A stretch of 64,000 nucleotides of DNA from Faecalibacterium prausnitzii (GCF_003287495.1 NZ_PRLE01000003.1:310001-374000); one strand, 5' to 3'; shown: positions 16,678 through 25,966, counted from the first letter of the stretch. A program made the numbers and translations. Notes: generated by a model not told the origin, from the sequence alone.

Positions 16678-19600
16678 TTATGCTTGCGCGTTGGCCTGCG
16701 CCAGGAACTCGGCCGCGTCGTCCGGGATGTCGTCCAGGTCTTCCTCGCTGCCGATATCCACGTTGAGCGGCGGCTTCTTGAAGAGGATGTCGTACATCAG
16801 CGGGACGATGTACAGGGTCATCAGGGTGGCGTAGCTCAGGCCGCAGATGATGACGACGCACATACCGCGCATCAGCTGTCCGGCCATATCGTTGCTCAGG
16901 GCCGTCTGGAGCATGGCCAGCACCGTGGTCAGGGTGGTCATGAGGATGGGGCGCATACGGGTCTTGCCGGTGGCGATGAGGGCCGCGCGGCGCTCCATGC
17001 CGCCCAGACGGAGCTGGTTGGTGTAGTCCACAAAGACGATGCCGTTGTTGACGACGGTACCCATCAGGACGATGAAGCCCATCAGAGAGATCATGGTCAA
17101 CTGCTGGCCCGTGAGCAGCATTCCCAGCAGGCCGCCGGTAAAGGCCAGCGGGATGGTAAACAGCACGATGAACGGGGACAGCAAGCTCTGGAACTGTGCC
17201 ACCATGACCAGATAGACGAACGGCAGGGCCAGTGCCAGCCACTGCACCATCTCATTGGTCATCTTGTTGACGTTGCCGGACTCGCCGCCCACGTCAAAGG
17301 AGCAGCCCTCCGGCATCTCATCGGTCAGGGTGTAGGCGTCCAGCGCCTTCTTGACCTGACGGGCCTGCACGGTGGTATTGTAGCCGGGCAGAGTGTCCGC
17401 CGTGACGGTGACGAACTGGGTCTGGTTCTCGCTGGTCAGGGAGTCGGGGGCCGTGCCCACGGTCCAGGTGGCAATATCGCTGAGCTGACAGGTGCCCGTG
17501 GTGGTGGTGCCATCCGCAGACATGGTGGTGGTCTCAAAGGAAATGCCCATCATGTTTTCCTTGGTGACGGGGTCCAGGTTATCGGTGATCTGGACCGTCA
17601 TGGAAGTGCCGTCCACCACAACGGGGGTCTTGGCGGTGGTGGTGGTGGTCAGGTCCGCCGCGATCTGCTGATACACCTGCGCGACGGTCAGGCCATAAGC
17701 ACGGACCTTATCACGGTCGATCTGCAGCTCAATGGTGGCGTCGCCGTTGCCCAGGCCGGTGGTGGCGTTGGTAAAGCCCTCGGTGTTGTTGACCATCTCC
17801 ACGACCTTGTCGGCCAGCTGGGTGATGGTGGCCGTGTCGGGGCCGTAGACCTTGACGCTGAGGCCGTTGGCCATCATGCTGGTGAGCTCCTGCATTCCGC
17901 TGATCTCCACGGTGCCGGTGCAGTTTTCCACGCTGCCCAGGGCGTCTTCCAGCGCCTGACGGGCGGTTTCGATCTGGGTGGAGGAGAGGCTCTCATCCAG
18001 TTTGACATTGATCTTATAGCTGCCGTAGCTGTTGGCCGCGTTCAGCAGGTCGGTAATGGCCTTGGGAAGGCCCAGCTGGCCAACGTCGATGCCGGCCACG
18101 CTGGTATCGGTGGTGATGCCCACCTCTTCCACATGGTCCACCGCCATCAGGGCTTCCACCACCTGCCCGGCCACATCGTAAGAATCCTCTTTGCTCATAT
18201 CCGCCGTGGTCGAGATCTCCACAATGGCCTCGTTGCTGGTGATCTCCGGCAGCAGGGTGATGCCCATGGAGAAGACCCGCCAGCCGCAGAAAGCCAGCAG
18301 AACGATGGCAGCCCCCAGCGGGATGGCGCGGTGCTGGAAGCACCACTCCAGGCTCTTGCCGTACTTGTCCTGCACTTTCTCAAACCAGGCCAGCTTCTTG
18401 GGCGCGGCCTTTTTCAGCACGGTGGAGGACGCCGCCGGGACAACGGTAATGGCCACGATGAGGGAGGCCATGAGGCAGTAGCCGATGCAGAGAGACATGG
18501 GCTGCATCAGGTTGCGCACCGTCTCGGAGGTGAAGATGACGGGTACGAAGACGCAGACTGAGGTGAGGGTAGAGGCCACAATGGACATGCCCACCTGCTT
18601 TGCGCCCTGCACGGCCGCGCGGGGTGCAGGGACGCCACGGCCCCGCAGACGGTAGATGTTCTCAATGACGACGACCGAGTTATCCACCAGCATACCAATG
18701 CCGAGGGAGAGGCCCGCCAGTGTCATGACGTTGAGGTCCAGCCCGGTGAAGTACATCAGCACGATGGCGAACAGAACGGACAGCGGGATGCTGATGCCGA
18801 CCACGAGGGTGGGCTTGATATCTTTCAGGAAGATGGCCAGCACGATGATGGCCAGGGCGGCACCCACGATCATGCTGGTGAGGATGCTCTTGACAATAAC
18901 GGTAATGTAGTTGCCCTGGTTGGACAGAACGACCACTTTCAAGCCGTCGTACTGGGCTTTCAGCTCCTCGAACGCTTCCAGACAGTTATCCGAAACCGTG
19001 CTGGCGCTGGCCGTGGAGCTCTTGAAAATTTTGAGCACGGCGGCCCGCTCGCCATTCAGACGGGTATAGCTGGCCTCGGCGTTATCAATGACTTCCACAT
19101 CCGCCACATCGGAGAGGCGGACGTCGCCAAAGCCATCCACATGGAGCAGCAGCGCGCCCTCGATATCGGCCACGCTGTCGTACTCCTCGCCAACTTTCAG
19201 CAGCCAGGATTTTCCGCTGGAGTCCTTGACGTAGCCGGCGGGCATGGAGAAGTTCTGGGCGTAGATGAGGGTGGCCAGCGTGTCGATATCCAGCTGCTTG
19301 GCCACATCGGCGCTGGCGAGGGCTTTCTCCTTGGCCGCCTCATACTGGGCGTTGGCCTCGTCGTACTGGGTCTGGTAATTGTTCAGCATCTCGCGGGCTT
19401 CGGTAAACTTCATGTACGCGGAGAGCTGCTGGCTGGAATAGCTGCCCAGCGCCTGGGAGAACGTGTTCATCAGCTCGGGCACATTGTCCATGGCCTTGAT
19501 GGTATCTTCCAGCGTTTTATAGATGGTGCTCATGCTCTGCTGCACTTCCAGGTCGCCCGCCAGATCTCCGGCGGTGCTGCCGTCGGCACCCGTTTCCAGG

Positions 19601-20604
19601 TTCAGGCGGTTCTGCAGCTGCTGCAGGGCAACGGTGAGCTTATCGGTGATATCGCGCAGCTCGCCGATGATGGAAATGAGGGAGTCAATGTCCCGCATTC
19701 CCGTCTCGTTGAACTGGTCCACCACATGCTGCAGGCCATCGCGCACCTCGATCAAAGCCTGCTGGATCTCCGGCTCGTTGACCACGGCGATCAGCTGGTT
19801 CACACTGTCCAGCAGGGCCTGCGCCTTATCCCGGACGGTGGTCACGGCGGCACCCACCTCGGTGCCCATCTGGGCCATCACGGTATCGGAGACCATGTCA
19901 CCGTAGTTTTTCAGCTGTTTTTCGTACTCCTTGCGGCCGGCTTCGATCTGGGCCTGGGCGGCTTCCAGCTGCTCATGGGCCGCCGCCAGCTGGACGTCGA
20001 TGGTCTCCAGCAGCTTCTCGTTGATGACGTCGATCTTGGACTGGCTCAGCTGCACCTGCACCATCTTCTCGATGAGGCCGTTGGCCGAGATGCTGGACAC
20101 GCCGCCCCTGCGCTCCACATAGGGCACCAGCGTGCCGCTGACGAAATCGGAGAGGTCGTAGACATCACTGCCCTCGCGGCTGATGGCAACCGTCATAAAG
20201 GCATTCATGTTCATGCTGTATTCAATGATGGAAGGGGTCAGGCAGCTGCTTGGCAGGCTGGAAACCGTCTGGTCCACCTTGTTGGACACCTTGACCATGG
20301 TGCTGTTCATATCGGTGCCCTCGGAGAACTTCATCAGCAGCAGGCTGTAGTTTTCCGCCGAGGTGGCGGTGATGGTGTCCACACCCGCCACGGTACCCAG
20401 GGCGTTTTCCATCACGTCGGAGACTTCACTCTCCACACGCTCCGGGCTGGCACCGGGGTAAACCGTGACCACCATCAGGTACGGCGTGCTGATGTCCGGC
20501 AGCAGGTTGGTCTGCATGTGGCTGAGGGCCACGAACCCCAGCAGCAGGACCATGACAACCCCAACCAGCACCGTAAACGGTTTTTTGACACTGAATTTTT
20601 CCAT
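16678..20604 (-). CDS. RND family efflux transporter permease with long extracellular coiled-coil insert
   Basis: 1308 residues. TM1 follows the N-terminus (KKPFTVLVGVVMVLLLGF); porter domain starts LPDISTPYLMVVTVYPGASPERVE. The central membrane block has GLSLGIGMLVDNSVVVIENIYR, with the proton-relay Asp typical of HAE-type pumps. The second half repeats the plan and ends after QLTMISLMGFIVLMGTVVNNGIV. Residues about 195-450 form an Ala/Glu/Gln-rich, coiled-coil insert absent from AcrB (about 1,030 residues) but seen in monoderm RND pumps such as SwrC-like proteins. No membrane-fusion protein or outer-membrane channel is encoded nearby, consistent with a single-membrane cell. Substrate unknown: drug, surfactin-like lipopeptide or lipid. 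ATG 20604 follows AGGAAG. Confidence 0.92.
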   Translation of the reverse strand: MEKFSVKKPFTVLVGVVMVLLLGFVALSHMQTNLLPDISTPYLMVVTVYPGASPERVESEVSDVMENALGTVAGVDTITATSAENYSLLLMKFSEGTDMNSTMVKVSNKVDQTVSSLPSSCLTPSIIEYSMNMNAFMTVAISREGSDVYDLSDFVSGTLVPYVERRGGVSSISANGLIEKMVQVQLSQSKIDVINEKLLETIDVQLAAAHEQLEAAQAQIEAGRKEYEKQLKNYGDMVSDTVMAQMGTEVGAAVTTVRDKAQALLDSVNQLIAVVNEPEIQQALIEVRDGLQHVVDQFNETGMRDIDSLISIIGELRDITDKLTVALQQLQNRLNLETGADGSTAGDLAGDLEVQQSMSTIYKTLEDTIKAMDNVPELMNTFSQALGSYSSQQLSAYMKFTEAREMLNNYQTQYDEANAQYEAAKEKALASADVAKQLDIDTLATLIYAQNFSMPAGYVKDSSGKSWLLKVGEEYDSVADIEGALLLHVDGFGDVRLSDVADVEVIDNAEASYTRLNGERAAVLKIFKSSTASASTVSDNCLEAFEELKAQYDGLKVVVLSNQGNYITVIVKSILTSMIVGAALAIIVLAIFLKDIKPTLVVGISIPLSVLFAIVLMYFTGLDLNVMTLAGLSLGIGMLVDNSVVVIENIYRLRGRGVPAPRAAVQGAKQVGMSIVASTLTSVCVFVPVIFTSETVRNLMQPMSLCIGYCLMASLIVAITVVPAASSTVLKKAAPKKLAWFEKVQDKYGKSLEWCFQHRAIPLGAAIVLLAFCGWRVFSMGITLLPEITSNEAIVEISTTADMSKEDSYDVAGQVVEALMAVDHVEEVGITTDTSVAGIDVGQLGLPKAITDLLNAANSYGSYKINVKLDESLSSTQIETARQALEDALGSVENCTGTVEISGMQELTSMMANGLSVKVYGPDTATITQLADKVVEMVNNTEGFTNATTGLGNGDATIELQIDRDKVRAYGLTVAQVYQQIAADLTTTTTAKTPVVVDGTSMTVQITDNLDPVTKENMMGISFETTTMSADGTTTTGTCQLSDIATWTVGTAPDSLTSENQTQFVTVTADTLPGYNTTVQARQVKKALDAYTLTDEMPEGCSFDVGGESGNVNKMTNEMVQWLALALPFVYLVMVAQFQSLLSPFIVLFTIPLAFTGGLLGMLLTGQQLTMISLMGFIVLMGTVVNNGIVFVDYTNQLRLGGMERRAALIATGKTRMRPILMTTLTTVLAMLQTALSNDMAGQLMRGMCVVIICGLSYATLMTLYIVPLMYDILFKKPPLNVDIGSEEDLDDIPDDAAEFLAQANAQA

Positions 20605-20667
20605 TTCTTCCTACCGTTTCTCTTAGGCCCCCCAAGCAGCGGGGCTTAAATTTCCTTTAGTATCCTT

Positions 20668-20695
20668 ATTATACACGAGGGGGAGGGGGTTGCAA
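20668..20695 (-). promoter_or_regulatory. Promoter of the RND pump gene
   Basis: Minus strand TTGCAA (20690-20695), 16-base spacer, TATAAT (20668-20673), about 65 bases before the ATG. Confidence 0.6.
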
Positions 20696-21015
20696 TAGTC
20701 CCTTGGTGAATCTTTTATAAAACTTAAGATACTTTTCCGCAACCGGGGAATTCTCCGCTCGATTCCTCAATTTTTTGACCTGTTTCCAGAATTTTCATGT
20801 CGAAATCAGGTTGTATACGAACGAGCCGGGCCGATCATTGCACCCGCCGCCAAATTTTTGGGGACCCGAACACGGTGCCCGGACGCGGCGATTTTATTTT
20901 TTTCGTGGAAATGTGGTTTTGATTATGGTATACTAACATCAGAATGGAATATCAGGCTCATTTGGAACCCGACTCAGATACAACGAGAACAACAACCACC
21001 CCAAAGAGGAATGCT
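20696..21015. other. Intergenic region between divergent RND and ricT genes
   Basis: No gene seen. An extended -10 (TGGTATACT, ending about 20936) lies about 80 bases before the ricT ATG and probably drives it. The rest is unremarkable. Confidence 0.4.
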
Positions 21016-21954
21016 ATGAAAAAAGTCATCTCTGTCCGTTTTAAGGACAACGGCAAAAGCTATTATTTTGACCCCGCCGATGCTGACATCAAGGCCGGGG
21101 ATTACGTCATTGTGGAAACTGCCCGCGGCATTGAGTGCGGCGAGGTGGTGCAGGGCGTGCGGGAGATCGCCGACACGGCAGTGCCCAAGGCCCTCAAGCC
21201 CATTACCCGGATGGCCGACAGCGTGGATGTGCGCCGGATGCGCCAGAACCGTGAGGACGAGAAACGGGCCTACCGCACCTGCCAGGAGTGCATTGCACGC
21301 CACGGCCTGGAAATGAAGCTGGTGGAGGCCGAGTACACCCTCGATCGCTCCAAGATCATGTTCTACTTCACGGCGGACGGCCGTGTGGACTTCCGGGAGC
21401 TGGTCAAGGACCTGGCCGGCATCTTCCACACCCGCATTGAGCTGCGCCAGATCGGCGTGCGCGACGAGAGCAAGATGATCGGCGGCCTGGGCATCTGCGG
21501 CCAGCCGTTCTGCTGCTCCCGCTTTTTAAAGGACTTCCAGCCTGTTTCGATCAAGATGGCAAAGGAGCAGGGTCTGTCCCTGAACCCCACCAAGATCAGC
21601 GGTGCCTGCGGCCGTCTGATGTGCTGTCTGGCCTACGAGGAGAGCGCCTACGAGTACCTGAACAGCATCATGCCCATGGTGGGCAGCACCGTCCGCACCC
21701 CGGACGGCCTGGGCACCGTGCTGGAAGTCAACCCCGTTTCCGGCTACCTGCGGGTGCGCTGCGGCACCGAGGCCCTCACCCCGCGCTACTACAAGGTGGG
21801 CGTGTGCGAGTACATCAGCGGCGGCAAGCGCGCCCCCCGCCGCCCGGACCCGGACGACGATTATTCCGGCGTGCGCAACCCCGCCCCGGTGGTAGCTTCC
21901 GCCGACGCCGATGGCAGCACGGGTTGCGGAAACTGCCCCAAAAAGGGGAGATAA
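21016..21954 (+). CDS. ricT: RicT/YaaT-like PSP1-domain protein
   Basis: 312 residues. PSP1 fold: VRFKDNGKSYYFDP, GDYVIVETARGIECGEVV, DRSKIMFYFTADGRVDFRELVKDL, then a Cys-rich signature GLGICGQPFCCSRFL and GACGRLMCCLAYE. In Bacillus, RicT with RicA and RicF forms a Fe-S-containing complex that affects RNase Y-dependent mRNA maturation, biofilm and sporulation; the cysteines seen here are the likely ligands. The C-terminal 40 residues are a proline/aspartate-rich tail ending in another CGNCPKKG pair. ATG 21016 follows AAAGAGGA at 5 bases; an in-frame upstream ATG (20944) lacks a site. RicT often neighbours holB, which here is 7 kb away. Confidence 0.88.
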   Translation: MKKVISVRFKDNGKSYYFDPADADIKAGDYVIVETARGIECGEVVQGVREIADTAVPKALKPITRMADSVDVRRMRQNREDEKRAYRTCQECIARHGLEMKLVEAEYTLDRSKIMFYFTADGRVDFRELVKDLAGIFHTRIELRQIGVRDESKMIGGLGICGQPFCCSRFLKDFQPVSIKMAKEQGLSLNPTKISGACGRLMCCLAYEESAYEYLNSIMPMVGSTVRTPDGLGTVLEVNPVSGYLRVRCGTEALTPRYYKVGVCEYISGGKRAPRRPDPDDDYSGVRNPAPVVASADADGSTGCGNCPKKGR

Positions 21955-21983
21955 TTCCCAGAAAAATAGTGGGAATTCACCAA

Positions 21984-22147
21984 GGTTAGTCTGTTAAAAC
22001 TAACCATATTTCGTGATTTTCGCCAAAAAATCTCTTCAATTTCCTCCAGAAGTTAGCCTGTGCTTTTGTGCAACCCAACAAAAAAACGGGTTTTGCATTT
22101 TGCGCAGTACGGTTAGTCTTGCCTTTTTGATTTTGCTTTGCTAGAAT
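21984..22147 (+). promoter_or_regulatory. Ferredoxin promoter with GTTAG-type elements
   Basis: TTGCCT (22119-22124), 17-base spacer, TAGAAT (22142-22147). Upstream lie a perfect hairpin GGTTAGT/ACTAACC (21984-22005), GTTAGCCT (22052-22059) and GTTAGTCT (22112-22119), the last abutting the -35. The same octamer occurs at the feoAB and mntP promoters, suggesting a metal-dependent regulator. Confidence 0.6.
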
Positions 22148-22244
22148 CGTGTCAAGGATAAGATTTCCGAGGGAGCCCGCCACCCGCCGTGCAAGGGCAG
22201 GTTTCTTCATAAATGACCGCACGGGAGATAAGGAGAGTACGATT

Positions 22245-22415
22245 ATGGCACACAAGGTTTCTGACGCATGTGTTGGCTGCGGCGCTTGCGAGGGCGCTTG
22301 CCCGGTTGGTGCAGTCACCATCGAGGGTGGTGTTGCAGTTGTGAACGCAGACGCTTGCATCGATTGCGGCGCTTGCGAGGGTGCTTGCCCCACTGGTGCT
22401 ATCACTGCTGAATAA
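22245..22415 (+). CDS. Clostridial-type 2[4Fe-4S] ferredoxin
   Basis: 56 residues with two perfect C-x2-C-x2-C-x3-CP clusters (CVGCGACEGACP and CIDCGACEGACP), the classical eight-iron ferredoxin. It carries low-potential electrons, for instance from NifJ encoded in this window to hydrogenase or other reductases. ATG 22245 is preceded by AGGAGAG; an upstream in-frame start at 22149 is not needed. The gene has its own promoter and terminator. Confidence 0.96.
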   Translation: MAHKVSDACVGCGACEGACPVGAVTIEGGVAVVNADACIDCGACEGACPTGAITAE

Positions 22416-22442
22416 TTGCAGCGATTCCTGTAAACAGACACA

Positions 22443-22480
22443 AAAAGCGGCGGACCTGTCCAAACGGGTCTGCCGCTTTT
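22443..22480 (+). terminator. Terminator of the ferredoxin gene
   Basis: AAAAGCGGC/GCCGCTTTT stem extended internally by GACC/GGTC, followed by TTTTCTGTTT. Confidence 0.85.
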
Positions 22481-22564
22481 CTGTTTCCGCGCAATTTTCC
22501 CGGCCTGCACAATTTTGTCGGATTTTCGGCCCCGATATTTTGGCAAAGGATTTTGAGCCTGTAT

Positions 22565-23248
22565 ATGGAACATTCAACTGAGATTTTGTATAATAAAACA
22601 GAAGTCTATTGTTCGTCCGTCCACCGCTTTGGCTCGGACGCCTTATTGTTGGCCCGGTTCTGCCCGCCCAAACGCGGCCAGAAAGCAGCCGACCTGTGTT
22701 CGGGCTGCGGCATTGTCAGCCTGGAGTGGCACGACAGCGGCCACCGGGGCCCCTGCACGGCCCTGGAGCTGCAGCCGGAAGCCAGCGCCCTGCTGGCGGA
22801 AGCCGTGGCCGCGCAGGGCCCGGAGCTTGCCCACATCACCCCCGTCCGCGCGGACCTGCGCGCCTACCGGGAGGGGGAGGGCAGTTTTGACCTCTGCGCC
22901 TGCAACCCGCCCTATTTTACGGCGGGCTTCCAGAGCAGCAACGCGGCCCGGGCCACCGCCCGCCACGAGACCGACTGCACGCTGGAAGATGTCTGCGCCT
23001 GCGGGTTCCGCCTGCTGAAAGACGGCGGGCGGCTGGCGCTCTGCCACCGGCCCGAGCGGCTGGCCGAGGTACTGGCCGTGCTGCGGGCCCACCGGCTGGA
23101 GCCCAAGCGGCTGGCGTTTGTGAAAAACAGAGCCGAAAGCGCCCCCTGGCTGTTTCTGGTGGAGGCGCAGAAGAACCGGAAAACGGGCTTGAAGATCGAG
23201 CCGGACATTCTCATTGCAGCCGGTGCTGCAATGTACGGAAAACACTGA
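22565..23248 (+). CDS. TrmN6-like tRNA1(Val) adenine-N6 methyltransferase
   Basis: 227 residues. Class I SAM methyltransferase: motif I DLCSGCGIVSLE, acidic motif ALELQ, and CNPPYF, the NPPY signature of N6-adenine methyltransferases. The short N-terminal ILYNKTEVYCSSVHRFGSDALLL matches the YfiC/TrmN6 family, which modifies A37 of tRNA1(Val). Start uncertain: ATG 22565 is used; TTG 22553 is only two bases from AAAGGA, which is too close. It is followed eleven bases later by rsmI on the same strand, as in many Firmicutes, so an operon of two RNA methyltransferases is likely. Confidence 0.88.
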   Translation: MEHSTEILYNKTEVYCSSVHRFGSDALLLARFCPPKRGQKAADLCSGCGIVSLEWHDSGHRGPCTALELQPEASALLAEAVAAQGPELAHITPVRADLRAYREGEGSFDLCACNPPYFTAGFQSSNAARATARHETDCTLEDVCACGFRLLKDGGRLALCHRPERLAEVLAVLRAHRLEPKRLAFVKNRAESAPWLFLVEAQKNRKTGLKIEPDILIAAGAAMYGKH

Positions 23249-23259
23249 GGAGGGCTGTT

Positions 23260-24096
23260 ATGGCCGGAACATTATACATCGTGGCAACTCCCATCGGCAA
23301 CCTGGAGGACATGCCGCCCCGGGTGGCGGCAACGTTCGGCGCGGCGGATTTCATTGCCGCCGAGGACACCCGCGTGACCATGAAACTGCTCAACTTCCTG
23401 GGCCTGAAAAAACCCATGGTCAGCTACTATGAGCACGCCCTCCAGAAAGGCGAGGGCATCCTCCGCCGCATCGAGGCGGGGGAGAACTGCGCCCTCTGCT
23501 CGGACGCCGGAATGCCCTGCGTCTCCGACCCGGGCGAGGTCATCGTGCGGGACGCGCTGGCCCGGGGCATCAAAGTAGTGCCCGTGCCCGCCGCCTCGGC
23601 CTGCGTCACGGCACTGGCCGTCTCGGGGCAGGACACCTCCCGCTGGGTGTTTGAGGGCTTTCTGCCCGTGAACCGGAAGCAGAAAAAGGAGCGTCTGGCC
23701 GAGCTGCTGGGCGAGAAGCGGACCGTCATCTTTTACGAGGCACCCCACAAACTGCGCACCACGCTGGATGACCTGACCGCCGCCTTTGGCGAGGACCGGA
23801 GCATCACCCTCTGCCGGGAGCTGACCAAGCTCCATGAAGAGATCTGGAAGACCACCCTGGGCGAGGCCGTGGCCCACTACGCCGCCAACGAGCCCCGGGG
23901 CGAGTATGTGCTGGTGATGGCCGGCGCCCCCGCCGCGGAGCCCACCGAGCTGACGCTGGACGAAGCCGCCCAGCGGGCGCTGGAACTGACCCGGCAGGGC
24001 TTTGGCCCCTCGGCAGCCGCCAAAGCCGCGGCCCAGGGCACGCCCTACTCCAAGAGCGAGATCTATAAACAACTGCTGGTGTTGCAGCAGAATTAA
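23260..24096 (+). CDS. rsmI: 16S rRNA (cytidine-1402-2'-O)-methyltransferase
   Basis: 278 residues. Tetrapyrrole-methylase fold: LYIVATPIGNLEDMPPR, FIAAEDTRVTMKLL, CSDAGMPCVSDPGEVIV, VVPVPAASACVTALAVSG and FYEAPHKLRTTL, all diagnostic for RsmI/YraL. It 2'-O-methylates C1402 in the decoding centre. A C-terminal helical extension (LTLDEAAQRALELTRQGFGPSAAAKAAA) is the usual RsmI tail. GAGGAGG precedes ATG 23260. Transcription continues into a palindromic intergenic repeat. Confidence 0.95.
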   Translation: MAGTLYIVATPIGNLEDMPPRVAATFGAADFIAAEDTRVTMKLLNFLGLKKPMVSYYEHALQKGEGILRRIEAGENCALCSDAGMPCVSDPGEVIVRDALARGIKVVPVPAASACVTALAVSGQDTSRWVFEGFLPVNRKQKKERLAELLGEKRTVIFYEAPHKLRTTLDDLTAAFGEDRSITLCRELTKLHEEIWKTTLGEAVAHYAANEPRGEYVLVMAGAPAAEPTELTLDEAAQRALELTRQGFGPSAAAKAAAQGTPYSKSEIYKQLLVLQQN

Positions 24097-24270
24097 AAAC
24101 CTCTCCGTCATTGCTGACGCAATGCCGCCTCCCCTGGCAGGGGAGGCCTTGGCAGTCGATGGAAGCTTTCTCTATTTGCCATGTCAGGAAAGACTCCCCC
24201 GGCCGGGGGAGGTGGCACGAAAGTGCCGAAAGGGGAGTGGCTGTCGAGCGAATGTGAGACTGAGAGGTTT
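24097..24270. repeat. Palindromic intergenic repeat, copy A (full, terminal inverted repeats)
   Basis: Bounded by AAAACCTCTC and GAGAGGTTT terminal inverted repeats. Inside are CTCCCC/GGGGAG, CTCCCCCGGCCGGGGGAG and GGCAC/GTGCC hairpins. The internal segment recurs in inverted orientation at 51.5 kb with one visible base difference. No open frame; size and structure suggest a non-autonomous mobile repeat. Confidence 0.7.
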
Positions 24271-24303
24271 AAGATGTATTAAAATATTGAGGAGGCCCCT
24301 TTC

Positions 24304-24795
24304 GTGACAAAACTTTTGATCCTGAGCGACAGCCATGGCGGCAGCGACGCCATCGCGCGCATCCTGAAAGCAGAACGGGAAAACATCGACGCCCTGATCT
24401 TTCTGGGCGACGGCCTGCGCGATTTAGAACTTGCACTGACCAAATACCCCCGCCTGCGGACCTATGCCGTGGCCGGAAACTGTGATTTTGGTGCGCTGGA
24501 GCCCTACGACGGGCTGGCCGCTTTCGATCAGGTCATCGTTTTCTATACGCACGGGCACATGTACGGCGTAAAATACGATCTGGACACGCTGGCGGACGCC
24601 GCCGCCGCCCGCGGGGCACAGGTGGCGCTGTTTGGCCACACTCACATCCCGCTGGCCGAGACCCGGGGCAGGGTGTTCCTGTTCAACCCGGGCTCCTGCG
24701 GCCGCTGCTACACCGGGGCCGACACCTACGGCATCCTGACACTGGCCGACGGCAAGGTCGTGGGCCATGAGCACAAAGAGGTACCCAAAGCATGA
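24304..24795 (+). CDS. YfcE/MJ0936-type metallophosphoesterase
   Basis: 163 residues beginning with GTG (GGAGG eight bases upstream). Calcineurin-like motifs: LSDSHGG (D-x-H), FLGDGLRDLE (GD), VAGNCDF (GN), FYTHGHMYG and LFGHTHIPL. Binuclear-metal phosphodiesterase of the YfcE family; the physiological substrate is not fixed by sequence. The end overlaps birA by four bases (ATGA), so the two are translationally coupled. Confidence 0.9.
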   Translation: MTKLLILSDSHGGSDAIARILKAERENIDALIFLGDGLRDLELALTKYPRLRTYAVAGNCDFGALEPYDGLAAFDQVIVFYTHGHMYGVKYDLDTLADAAAARGAQVALFGHTHIPLAETRGRVFLFNPGSCGRCYTGADTYGILTLADGKVVGHEHKEVPKA

Positions 24796-25559
24796 GCATC
24801 AATGAGGTGCGCTATCTGCCCGAATGCGGCAGCACCAACGCCTATGTAAAAGAGCATTTTGAAGAGTTTGGCCCCGTGGGGGCCGTGTACACCACCAACC
24901 AGACCGCCGGGCGGGGCCGCCTGGGCCGCACCTGGGTCAACGCCGAGGGCAAGGCCCTGTACTACACCGTGGCCATCCGGGAACCGCTGGCCCAGCCTGC
25001 CACCCTGCCGCTGCTGGCCAGCCTGGCCGTGCGGCGGCAGCTGTCCCTGCGCTACGGCGTGGAGTGCCAGATCAAATGGCCCAACGACCTGCTGCTCAAC
25101 GGCAAAAAGATTGTGGGCATCCTCTGCGAGGGCGTCAGCTACGGCTACCAGCAGCAGGGCCGGGGCATCCTGTGCGGCATTGGCATCAACCTGGCCCAGC
25201 CCCAGAGCTATTTTGACGCCGCCGACCTGCCCCACGGCACCTCGCTGGCGCTGCAGGGGGCAAATGTCAATCTGACCACCGACCCCGAGTGGCTGGCCGA
25301 GGCCCTGACGGATTTCGGCTTTGACCGCCCCATGTACGTCTTCGCGCGGGATGGCTTCGCACCGTTCCGGGAGGAGTACAAAAAGGCCTGTGTCAACATC
25401 GGCCGCCGGGTGACCTTTGACCTGCCCGGCGGCGGCGAGGGCAGCGGCGAGGCCGTGGATATCGACGAAGAGGGCCGCCTTGTTGTCCGCACCGACTCCG
25501 GCGAGGAGCATGTCTTCACCGGCGAAGTCTCGGTGCATGGCATTTATGGCGCGGTATAA
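24792..25559 (+). CDS. birA: Biotin--[acetyl-CoA-carboxylase] ligase, without DNA-binding domain
   Basis: 255 residues. Biotin ligase signatures: ECGSTNAYVKE, TAGRGRLGRTWVN (biotinyl-AMP loop), KWPNDLLLNGKKIVGIL and GIGINLAQ; a small SH3-like C-domain ends EVSVHGIYGAV. It activates biotin and attaches it to carboxylase carrier proteins. The N-terminal HTH of bifunctional BirA is missing, so this is a monofunctional ligase and cannot repress biotin genes itself. Confidence 0.95.
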   Translation: MSINEVRYLPECGSTNAYVKEHFEEFGPVGAVYTTNQTAGRGRLGRTWVNAEGKALYYTVAIREPLAQPATLPLLASLAVRRQLSLRYGVECQIKWPNDLLLNGKKIVGILCEGVSYGYQQQGRGILCGIGINLAQPQSYFDAADLPHGTSLALQGANVNLTTDPEWLAEALTDFGFDRPMYVFARDGFAPFREEYKKACVNIGRRVTFDLPGGGEGSGEAVDIDEEGRLVVRTDSGEEHVFTGEVSVHGIYGAV

Positions 25560-25567
25560 ACCTGTAT

Positions 25568-25686
25568 AAAACCCAAAATCCCCCTCCGGCGCTTGCGGTA
25601 CACCGGAGGGGGATTTTGTTTGGGGTATTGCTTTGGTGTGAGGAGGAATCATGTGCAAGGGAGCGGTTGCGGCCCCGCGCCCTTGT
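25568..25686 (-). ncRNA. Candidate small RNA, copy 1
   Basis: About 119 bases read leftward. TATACT (25693-25698) precedes a 5' hairpin (CAAGGG.GCGG/CCGC.CCCTTG, loop GGCCGCAA), a linker CATGATTCCTCCTCAC containing CCTCCT (anti-Shine-Dalgarno), and a 3' hairpin (11-bp stem CGGAGGGGGAT, loop with ACCGCAAG) followed by a T-rich tract that can act as terminator. A homologous copy lies at 33.0 kb with changed but still paired stems and unchanged loops and linker. Plus strand also offers AGGAGG and a 27-codon frame, but the substitutions follow the RNA structure rather than codons. Confidence 0.65.
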
Positions 25687-25966
25687 GAGGATAGTATACC
25701 CGATTTCCGCACAAAAGTCATTACTTTCTTGTGAAAAATGTGTTAATTACCGAACGAAAATTTTTCGCTTTGTTTTCACACAAAAGTTTCTACCACAAGA
25801 AACCCCGCAGATGGATGCTGTTCCACCTGCGGGGTTGAGAGTTATTTTCTTTTACTGAGCATTGGCCATCCGAATAATCACATCGTAGGTATCTTCCACT
25901 TTCTTAACAGCGATCCCAACATGTGTGCGCCCGCTCGGTCATTTTGACGAGAACGGACGCGGTTTT
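25687..25966. other. Intergenic, sRNA promoter and a short frame fragment
   Basis: Holds the sRNA -10 (25693-25698). On the minus strand 25856-25927 reads HVGIAVKKVEDTYDVIIRMANAQ then stop, with no start codon or site; possibly a gene remnant. No other gene seen. Confidence 0.35.

Noticed and set aside
19141-20649. Long plus-strand frame of about 500 codons opposite the RND gene
   Set aside because: His/Gly/Gln-rich antisense of the pump gene; high third-position GC creates such frames.
25856-25927. Minus-strand fragment reading HVGIAVKKVEDTYDVIIRMANAQ then stop
   Set aside because: Looks coding-like but has no start codon or ribosome-binding site and is preceded by a stop; too short to name. 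Kept only as a possible remnant.
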